This document shows, one piece after another, positions 57,541 through 64,000 of a stretch of DNA of 64,000 bases. Both the position numbers and the translations under genes were made by a program. Below the pieces are notes generated by a model. The model was not told the DNA's origin. It saw only the letters and a list, made by a program, of their open reading frames with translations, and did no database searches. Position 1 is the first letter of the stretch; every line of letters starts with the position of its first letter. The stretch comes from CAHJWH01 sp965198905 (GTDB taxonomy: Bacteria > Pseudomonadota > Alphaproteobacteria > Caulobacterales > Caulobacteraceae): positions 248,001 to 312,000 of the forward strand of contig OZ240678.1 in NCBI GenBank assembly GCA_965198905.1, written 5' to 3'.

Positions 57541-60500
57541 TGACCCGGTGGATGGCGGGCCACGCGCGCTCAATCCTGTTCGCCTTCATCCTGCTGATCG
57601 TCGGCGGCGTCGGTGCGGCGCTGCACCTGCCCGTCGCGCTGTTCCCCCAGATCAGCTTCCCGCGCGTGCTGGTGTCGGTGGACGCGGGCGAGCGCGCCAC
57701 CGACCAGATGGAGATCCAGGCCACCCGGCCGCTGGAACAGGCGCTGCGAGCCATCCAGGGCGTCACCGACATCCGCTCCACCACCTCCCGCGGCGCGGCC
57801 GACGTGACCCTGACCTTCGCCTGGGGCCACGACATGTCGACCGCCACCTTGCAGGCGCAGGCCGCCGTCGCCTCGCTGCTGCCGGACCTGCCGGCCGGCA
57901 CGCGGTTCGAAGTCCGCCGTATGGACCCGACCGTCTATCCGATCTTCGGCCTGGCGCTCACGTCCAAGACCCGAAGCCTGACCGCGCTTCGCACCTTCGC
58001 CGAGCTGCAGCTCCGCCCGCTGATCTCGGCCATACCCGGGGTGGCGGGGGTCGACGTCCAGGGCGGCGAGCAGGCGGAGTATCACGTGGTGCTAGACCCC
58101 GCCCAGCTCCAAGCCATGGGCCTGTCGATGGACGACGTGTCAAAGTCGCTCGCCGCCGCCAACGTGGTCCAGGCCACCGGCCGCCTGGAAGACCGGCACC
58201 GCCTCTACCTGACGCTGGTGGACAACCGGCTGAGCACCGCCGCCGACATCGCCGCCCTCCCGATCAAGACCGGCGCGACGCCTGCGGCGGGGCTGGTGAC
58301 GCTCGGCCAGGTGGCTCAGGTGAGCATGGCCACCGTGCCGCAATATATCCGCGTCACCGCCCAGGGCCGCGACGCGGTCCTGGTCAACGTGCGCCAGGAC
58401 CGCAACGCCGACAGCGTCACCCTGGTCAAGGCCGTCCAGGCGGCGCTGAAGAGCTACGCCCCCCAGACCCCCTCCGACATCAAGCAGGCGATCTGGTACG
58501 ACCAGTCCGAGCTGGTGGCGGGCGCGGCGGTGGGCGTTCGCGACGCCATCCTGATCGGGGCGCTGCTCGCGGGCGCCGTCCTGTTCCTGTTCCTGCGCAG
58601 CCTGCGCCTGATGGCGGTGACGGCGATCATGCTGCCCGCGGTGCTGGCGTCCGCCTGCCTGCTGCTCAGCGTCATGGGCATGAGCTTCAACATGATGACA
58701 CTCGGCGGCATGGCCGCCGCCGTGGGCCTGGTCGTAGACGACGTGGTGGTGATGCTGGAGCACCTTATGCGTCGGCTGGAGGAGGCCAACCGGGCGGGCG
58801 ACGCCAGCGACCGGCCAGCCGTCCGCGCGCGTGTGCTGGCCGCGGCCGGCGAGATGGTGCGCCCGCTGATCGGTTCGACCTTCGCGACGCTTGTGGTGTT
58901 CGCCCCGCTCGCCTTCCTCAGCGGTCTGACGGGGGGCTTCTTCAAGGCGCTGGCCGTGACCATGGCCGCGGCCCTGCTGATCTCGCTGGTCTTCGCCCTG
59001 TTCGTGGCGCCGCTGCTGGCTGCGAGCTGGCTGCGGCTGAAGGACGTCAAGGCGGCGGCCAAGTCCGAGGCGATGATGGGCCGACTGCTGAAGCTCTACG
59101 GTTGGGCGATGCGCCGCCTGCTGATCCGCCCGGGCCTGGCGGTGGTCCTGGCGGCGCTGGCCTTCGTCCTGGTCGGGGGGTTCGCCTACACCCGGCTGGG
59201 CTCGGGCCTGCTGCCCAAGATGGACGAGGGCGGCTTCGTGCTCGACTATAAGGCCCATCCGGGCTCCTCGCTCGCCGACACCGACGCCCTGCTGCGCCAG
59301 GTCGAGGCGATCGTGCAGAAGAACCCCAATGTGAATAGCTACTCCCGCCGCACCGGCGCCCAGCTCGGCGGCGGGTTGAGCGAGGCGGACGAGGGCGACT
59401 TCTTCATTCACCTGAAGCCCCCGCCTCGCCAGGGCATCGACGAGGTGATGGCCGACCTCCGCCGTCAGATTGCAGCCAGCGTGCCGGGGCTCGAAATAGA
59501 AACCGCCCAGTTGATGGAGGATTCGCTCGGCGATCTCACCGGCGCGCCCCAGCCCATCGAGGTCAAGCTGTTCGGCCCGGACGCCGCCGCCGTGCGCCAT
59601 GCGGCTGAACTGATCGCCCCGGCCATCGGCAATATTCGTGGCGTAGTCGAGGTGGTGAACGGGCTTCGCCCCACCGGCGACGCCATCGTATTCAAGGTCG
59701 ACCCGGCCGCCGCCGCCCTGGACGGGCTCGATCCCGGCGCCGTCGCGGCCCAGATCCAGGACCAGATCGAAGGCGCCGTGGCCACCCAGGTCCAGCTCGG
59801 CCAGCTCGTCGTGGGTATCCGCGTCTGGACGCCCCCCGGCCTGCGCGACCGGGTGGAACGGCTGTCGGGCTTGATGCTGAAGACGCCCGACGGCCACGCC
59901 ACGCCTCTCTCACGAGTGGCGAGCATCGCGGTGCAGGGCGGCCAGCAGCAGGTGACGCGCGAGAACCTGCAGCCCTTCGTCGGCGTCACCGCACGGCTCG
60001 AAGGCCGCGACATGGGCTCGGCCATGGCCGCGGTGAAGACGGCCGTTTCCGCCCTCAGCCTGCCGGTAAGGGTGCGCTACGTCTATGGCGGTCTTTACGC
60101 CGAGCAGCAGAAGTCCTTCACCGACCTCGCCGTGGTGTTCGCCTCCGCGCTCCTGCTGGTCACGCTTCTGCTGCTGTTCCTGTTCGAGCGGATCAGCGTG
60201 GTGGCCGCCATCGTCATCGTCGACCTGATGGCGGCGCTGGCGGTGTTCATGGGCCTGGCGTTGACCGGTACGGAGCTGAACATCTCAGCGCTCATGGGCC
60301 TGACCATGATCGTGGGCATCGTGACTGAGCTCGCGGTCTTCTTCTTCGCCGAGATCGACCTCGCCGCCCTGCCCGCAGACCGCGTCGGGCGCCGCAAGAC
60401 CGTGCTGGAGGCCGGCCGCGCGCGGATGCGCCCGATCCTGATGTCGGCCGCCATCGCCATCCTGGCCCTGTCGCCCCTGGCGCTCGGCATCGGCGAGGGG

Positions 60501-60662
60501 GCGGGAATGCAGACGCCGCTGGCCATCGCCATCATCGCCGGACTGCTCGCCGGCGCACCGCTCGTGCTGCTGGTACTTCCGCTGGCCTTCCTGAGCCTCG
60601 ATCGAACAGGCCGACGGGCCGCCCCGCCGCAGGGCGACGCCACGCAGAGCGTCAGCCCTTGA
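57540..60662 (+). CDS. RND family efflux permease (AcrB/HAE-type)
   Basis: 1040 residues, twelve transmembrane helices in two pseudo-repeats. TM4 carries VGLVVDDVVVMLEHL with the double Asp used for proton relay in AcrB-type pumps; heavy-metal types have a different TM4 pattern, so drugs or small organics are the likelier substrates. Porter domain features: TRPLEQALRAIQGVTDIRSTT, FALFVAPLLAASWL, and the second repeat ETELNIS-like block (TGTELNISALMGLTMIVGIV). Ends 11 bases inside the convergent dedA gene. Confidence 0.93.
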   Translation: MTRWMAGHARSILFAFILLIVGGVGAALHLPVALFPQISFPRVLVSVDAGERATDQMEIQATRPLEQALRAIQGVTDIRSTTSRGAADVTLTFAWGHDMSTATLQAQAAVASLLPDLPAGTRFEVRRMDPTVYPIFGLALTSKTRSLTALRTFAELQLRPLISAIPGVAGVDVQGGEQAEYHVVLDPAQLQAMGLSMDDVSKSLAAANVVQATGRLEDRHRLYLTLVDNRLSTAADIAALPIKTGATPAAGLVTLGQVAQVSMATVPQYIRVTAQGRDAVLVNVRQDRNADSVTLVKAVQAALKSYAPQTPSDIKQAIWYDQSELVAGAAVGVRDAILIGALLAGAVLFLFLRSLRLMAVTAIMLPAVLASACLLLSVMGMSFNMMTLGGMAAAVGLVVDDVVVMLEHLMRRLEEANRAGDASDRPAVRARVLAAAGEMVRPLIGSTFATLVVFAPLAFLSGLTGGFFKALAVTMAAALLISLVFALFVAPLLAASWLRLKDVKAAAKSEAMMGRLLKLYGWAMRRLLIRPGLAVVLAALAFVLVGGFAYTRLGSGLLPKMDEGGFVLDYKAHPGSSLADTDALLRQVEAIVQKNPNVNSYSRRTGAQLGGGLSEADEGDFFIHLKPPPRQGIDEVMADLRRQIAASVPGLEIETAQLMEDSLGDLTGAPQPIEVKLFGPDAAAVRHAAELIAPAIGNIRGVVEVVNGLRPTGDAIVFKVDPAAAALDGLDPGAVAAQIQDQIEGAVATQVQLGQLVVGIRVWTPPGLRDRVERLSGLMLKTPDGHATPLSRVASIAVQGGQQQVTRENLQPFVGVTARLEGRDMGSAMAAVKTAVSALSLPVRVRYVYGGLYAEQQKSFTDLAVVFASALLLVTLLLLFLFERISVVAAIVIVDLMAALAVFMGLALTGTELNISALMGLTMIVGIVTELAVFFFAEIDLAALPADRVGRRKTVLEAGRARMRPILMSAAIAILALSPLALGIGEGAGMQTPLAIAIIAGLLAGAPLVLLVLPLAFLSLDRTGRRAAPPQGDATQSVSP

Positions 60663-61265
60663 AACGCCAAACCCGGTAGAGATAAATCGCCGCACAGATG
60701 ATCAGGAAGGCCGTGGTCAGCGGTCTCATCCAGCTCGCCAAGTCGCCGTAGTGAGACTGCAGGACGTAGCCGGCGAACGTCAGCAGCGTGCTCCAGGCCA
60801 AAGACCCGAGCGAACTCCACACAAGAAAGCTCGCGAGGGCATGGCCGCCACACCAGCAGGGATGCAGATGACTCCCCGTACGCCCGGTAAGGCCCGGCCG
60901 AGGCATACAGCGAACGGGCCAAAACGTCTGAACCAGCCTTCGGCGCGACGAAGCTCGTCTGGACCGAGGGTGAGCCACCTGCCGTGACGCGCGGACCAGG
61001 TCGCCAGCCTCTCCAATCCGAGCCAGCGCCCGATGCCGTACCATAACGCGCCGCCCAGGACCGAGCCCGCGGTGCCGGCGAGGATCACCGCCAGAAGACC
61101 CAAACCGCTGACACCGGCTTCGTAACCGGCGAGCGGCATGATGAGCTCAGATGGAATGGGAGGAAACACGTTCTCCAGCAGCATCAGCCAGAAGACGGCG
61201 GCCGCGCCGCCCATGCGTATCGCTTCGGTGATCAGGTCGAACACGGAAAGTCCGGCCAAGACCAT
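60652..61265 (-). pseudogene. DedA-family membrane protein disrupted by a one-base frameshift
   Basis: N-terminal frame (61265 to about 60840): FDLITEAIRMGGAAAVFWLML, FPPIPSELIMPLAGY, LGGALWYGIGRWLG, RFGPFAVCLGRALPGVRG and IPAGVAAMP, classic DedA. The matching C-terminal frame (LASFLVWSSLGSLAWSTLL and FLIICAAIYLYRVWR) is in another frame. Restoring one C in the CCC run at 60837-60839 (minus strand) joins them. DedA proteins are flippases for undecaprenyl phosphate or phosphatidylethanolamine. Could be a recent loss or a sequencing error. Confidence 0.85.
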
Positions 61266-61329
61266 CTACGGCAACCCAACCCTAGAGTACTGACGAGAGG
61301 GCCACTCGCGGCCGCTTGGCGCCGCCGGA

Positions 61330-62760
61330 TCAAGAGCCGTCGGCCCAGAGCGCGTGGGCGTCGAGGCGGAGGCGAGTGACGGCGGTCCAGGCTTGGACCC
61401 GGGCGTCCAGCTCGGCGCGGACCGCCTGGTAAACCAGCCCGTCGGCGAGCAGGGTGTCGGACAGGCCCTGCGCACCGAGCGCGTAGGCGCGCTGCTGCAG
61501 ATGGGCGGAGGCGGCGGCGGCCGTGGCGGCCTGGCGGGTGGCGCTCCAGGCTAGCAGCGCGCTGCGCATCTGCGCTACGTCCTGGCCGGCGAGCGTGGAG
61601 ATGTCGCGCTGCATCTTGACCGCATCGGCCTGGAGCGCGGAGGCCTTGGCGGTCTCGCCCTGGGCGATGGCGGAGCGGCGCTCGCCCCCGAAGGGTATGG
61701 AGAAGGTAAGCTGGGCGCCAGTCTCGCGGTTGCCCTGCTCGTTGAAGCCGCGCACGCCGAAGGTGGGGTCGGGGTGCTCGTCCAACCGGGCGCGCTCGGC
61801 GATGGTGCGCTGTTCCTGAGCCTTCAGTTCGGCGATGCGGATCTCATGGCTGCGCGCGAAGATCTCGGCGCGCCAACCTTCCGCCGGTTCTGGCGGCGCG
61901 ATGGGATCGGGCAGGATAGGGGCGTGGGCCGGCAGGGGGAGTTCGGGGAACCCCTCGTGCAGGGAGAGCATCGCGGAGTCCGCCTCGCCCTGGGAGGCTT
62001 GCACCTTGGCCTGCGCCACCGCGAGCGCTGCAGCCACGCGGTCCTCGTCCAGGACGGCGGCGTCCTTGAGCTGCACGCGCCGGCGCATTGCGGCCAGCGC
62101 ATCCTGCGCCCCTGTGACGGAGCGACGGTCCAGCTCGGCTTCGGCGCTGGCGCGCACCCACGTGAACCAGGCGTCGGCCAGGGCGAGAGCCGTCTTGTGG
62201 CGCGCGTCGTCGACCTCGTCCTTGGCGGCCTCCACACCCAGATCGCCGGTCTCGCGATCCAGCCGCGCCTTGCCGGGAAGACGGAAGGCGCGTTCGGCGC
62301 CGACGTAACCTTCCGGGAAGGTCGCGGACGGAGAGCGTCCAGGCTGGCTATAGTAGTCGCTCTCGTAGCGGCCGGCTGCGGTGGCGGTGAAGGTGGTCTC
62401 GTGTTCACCGACGCGCAGTCGCTCGGCCTGGGCGCGGGCCGCGTCCAGCCGGTCCCGGGCCGCTTGGACATCGGGGCTGGCGTCGAGGGTGGCCTGGACC
62501 AGCGGCTCGGGCGGCAGGGCGACATCCAGCGGGGCCGCGCCCGGCGTCGGGGTCGGTGCAGAAGCGGGGGACAAAGGCGTCGCATAGGTCGCGGCGGGCA
62601 TGGCCGGCGGGCTGTAGCCCGGCGACGGCGCAGGCGGGGCGGGGGCGACACTGATCGGCGGCGCGGCGCCAGCGGTGGACATGGTGGGCGGCGCGCTGCT
62701 CTGCGCCAGCGCCGCGTGAGAGGTGGCGGCGAGCAGCAGGCCGATCAGGGCGCGCCTCAT
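61330..62760 (-). CDS. TolC-family outer membrane protein of RND pump 2
   Basis: 476 residues. Signal peptide ends SHAALAQ; a Pro/Ala-rich linker of about 65 residues follows before the TolC domain. Helical repeats: TLDASPDVQAARDRLDAARA, LADAWFTWVRASAEAELDRR, and STLAGQDVAQMRSALLAW. CzcC-like placement. ATG 62760 overlaps the permease stop (ATGA), so the two are translationally coupled. No lipobox cysteine, unlike the TolC of pump 1. Confidence 0.87.
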   Translation of the reverse strand: MRRALIGLLLAATSHAALAQSSAPPTMSTAGAAPPISVAPAPPAPSPGYSPPAMPAATYATPLSPASAPTPTPGAAPLDVALPPEPLVQATLDASPDVQAARDRLDAARAQAERLRVGEHETTFTATAAGRYESDYYSQPGRSPSATFPEGYVGAERAFRLPGKARLDRETGDLGVEAAKDEVDDARHKTALALADAWFTWVRASAEAELDRRSVTGAQDALAAMRRRVQLKDAAVLDEDRVAAALAVAQAKVQASQGEADSAMLSLHEGFPELPLPAHAPILPDPIAPPEPAEGWRAEIFARSHEIRIAELKAQEQRTIAERARLDEHPDPTFGVRGFNEQGNRETGAQLTFSIPFGGERRSAIAQGETAKASALQADAVKMQRDISTLAGQDVAQMRSALLAWSATRQAATAAAASAHLQQRAYALGAQGLSDTLLADGLVYQAVRAELDARVQAWTAVTRLRLDAHALWADGS

Positions 62761-64000
62761 GCGGCCATGCCCGGCCCGGCGTCGTGCTTGTCCCGCGGCG
62801 CCACGCCGTAGCGCAGGAACAGCATGGGCAGCATGATCAGGGTGAGCAGGGTGGAGGTGACCAGTCCGCCCACCACCACCACCGCCAGCGGCCGCTGCAC
62901 CGACGATCCCGGCCCGCTGGCGAACAGCAGCGGCACAAGGCCGAGCGCGGTGATCGAGGCGGTCATCAGCACGGGACGGAGCCGCCGCTTGGCGCCTTCT
63001 ACAACAACCTCCTTCAGCGCCACGCCGTCCTTCAGCATGGCGCTGTAGTGGTCCACCAGCACCAGCCCGTTCAGCACCGCGATGCCCAGCAGCGCGATGA
63101 AGCCGACCGACGCTGGCACCGACAGGTACTGGCCCGAAACCCAAAGGGTCAGCATTCCGCCGACCAGCGCAAAGGGCACGTTCACCATGATCAGGATCAT
63201 CTGGCGCACCGAATCGAGCGCCAGGTAGAGCACCACGCAGATCAGCACGAGGGCGATGGGAATGACCAGGAGGATGCGGGCCGCGGCGCGTTTCTGCTCC
63301 TGGAACTGGCCGGCCCACTGCAGGTGGTAGCCGGACGGCAGCTTGACCTGCTGGGCCACCGCCTTCTGGGCGTCCTTGACGAAGGCGACCAGGGCGCGGT
63401 GCTCCACATTAACTTGAACCTCCGCATCGCGCTCCTGATGCTCGCGGTCGATCGACACGGGACCTTCGTTGCGGGTGACCTGGGCCATGTCCTCCAGGTG
63501 CGCCTCACCCCCGCCGGGGGTGGCGATCTCGGTCTGGGCGAACGTCTCCGGGTGCTGCCGCATGGTATCGGGCGCGCGGATCAGGATGGGGGTGCGCTTA
63601 TCGACGTCGCGCACCAGACCCGCCTGCACCCCCTCCAGCATCGCGCGCATGTCGTCCTGCATGGACTGCACGCTCACGCCGTAGCCGCCGGCGCGCATCC
63701 GGTCGGCCTTGAGCTCCAGGTAGGAGAGGCGGTCGCTGGCCTGGGTCATGGGGTCCGACGCCCCCTTCACCTTGCCGGTCACGTCGCGGATTTGCACGGC
63801 GAGCTTGGAGAGCTTGTCCAGGTCCTTGCCGAAGATCTTGATCACCACCGCCCCGCGGGCGCCGGTCAGCATCTCGTCGGTCCGCATCTCGATCGGCTGG
63901 GTGAAGCTCGATTCCAGCCCCGGGAAGCGGGTCATGATCTGCCTGATCTGGCCGACGATGAAGCTGACGTTCTTGTGGCGCCAGGTCTTCTTGGGTCTCA
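62757..64000 (-). CDS. heavy-metal RND efflux permease (CzcA-like), N-terminus beyond window
   Basis: C-terminal 414 residues of a minus-strand CzcA-type permease; the frame is open to the right edge. Visible: FTQPIEMRTDEMLTGARGAV and KIFGKDLDKL of the porter domain, then ILLVIPIALVLICVVLYLA, a segment ending VNVPFALVGG, and IALLGIAVLNGLVLV, KRRLRPVLMTASITALGLVPLL. The QPIEMR-x-DE-x3-G block is diagnostic for the heavy-metal family (CzcA/CusA). The TM4 metal residues lie outside. Pairs with the downstream TolC; an adaptor gene is expected upstream beyond the edge. Confidence 0.92.
   Translation of the reverse strand, partial: RPKKTWRHKNVSFIVGQIRQIMTRFPGLESSFTQPIEMRTDEMLTGARGAVVIKIFGKDLDKLSKLAVQIRDVTGKVKGASDPMTQASDRLSYLELKADRMRAGGYGVSVQSMQDDMRAMLEGVQAGLVRDVDKRTPILIRAPDTMRQHPETFAQTEIATPGGGEAHLEDMAQVTRNEGPVSIDREHQERDAEVQVNVEHRALVAFVKDAQKAVAQQVKLPSGYHLQWAGQFQEQKRAAARILLVIPIALVLICVVLYLALDSVRQMILIMVNVPFALVGGMLTLWVSGQYLSVPASVGFIALLGIAVLNGLVLVDHYSAMLKDGVALKEVVVEGAKRRLRPVLMTASITALGLVPLLFASGPGSSVQRPLAVVVVGGLVTSTLLTLIMLPMLFLRYGVAPRDKHDAGPGMAA

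Noticed and set aside
58140..59897. 585-codon minus-strand frame inside the RND permease
   Set aside because: His/Gln/Arg-rich translation and no motif; antisense shadow of the permease.

Overview
The window is high-GC bacterial DNA from an alphaproteobacterium, most likely Caulobacterales (Caulobacter or Phenylobacterium type). The pointers are a ChpT histidine phosphotransferase beside a single-domain response regulator and CheR, two Caulobacter-style TonB receptors, a TPR-glycosyltransferase resembling FlmG, split glycine dehydrogenase (gcvPA/gcvPB), and an ScfR/PccR regulator divergent from propionyl-CoA carboxylase. No rRNA, tRNA or CRISPR array was found. One gene is cut by each window edge.

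Layout. 1-5.4 kb: surface polysaccharide genes (glycosyltransferase, membrane-anchored EEP hydrolase, GHMP sugar kinase, sugar-nucleotide epimerase, second glycosyltransferase). 5.5-10.8 kb: alaS, then feoAB with a 39-residue membrane ORF after feoB and two Fur-like boxes upstream of feoA. 10.9-16.3 kb: a quinone oxidoreductase and an EmrA/EmrB/outer-membrane-factor tripartite pump. 16.5-21.4 kb: MlaA, a DUF442 phosphatase-like protein, a small membrane protein, chpT, a response regulator, cheR and an LpxL-type acyltransferase. 21.5-27.8 kb: pccR, pccB, pccA and an SDR, a propionate / branched-chain catabolic block. 27.8-30.7 kb: a WbpE-like sugar aminotransferase and a TPR-glycosyltransferase. 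30.7-37.2 kb: a minus-strand operon led by a tandem glycine riboswitch: gcvT, gcvPA, gcvPB, a DUF1993 gene and a CBS-domain cystathionine beta-synthase; gcvH is absent.

37.2-39 kb is a gene-poor scar with a collapsed tyrosine integrase. 39-47.6 kb holds two divergent, paralogous, about 1025-residue secreted beta-propellers (BNR/Asp-box, sortilin-like) and a TonB receptor. 47.6-55 kb holds a two-component system, a second TonB receptor, a histidine acid phosphatase (phytase family) and a YVTN propeller. A near-consensus Pho box lies in the divergent promoter, so this block looks like a phosphate-starvation system for taking up and dephosphorylating an organic phosphate. 55-64 kb holds two RND efflux systems facing each other across a DedA gene that carries a one-base frameshift.

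Several families of long intergenic palindromes recur. One occurs between convergent genes; others sit inside the pcc and gcv operons.
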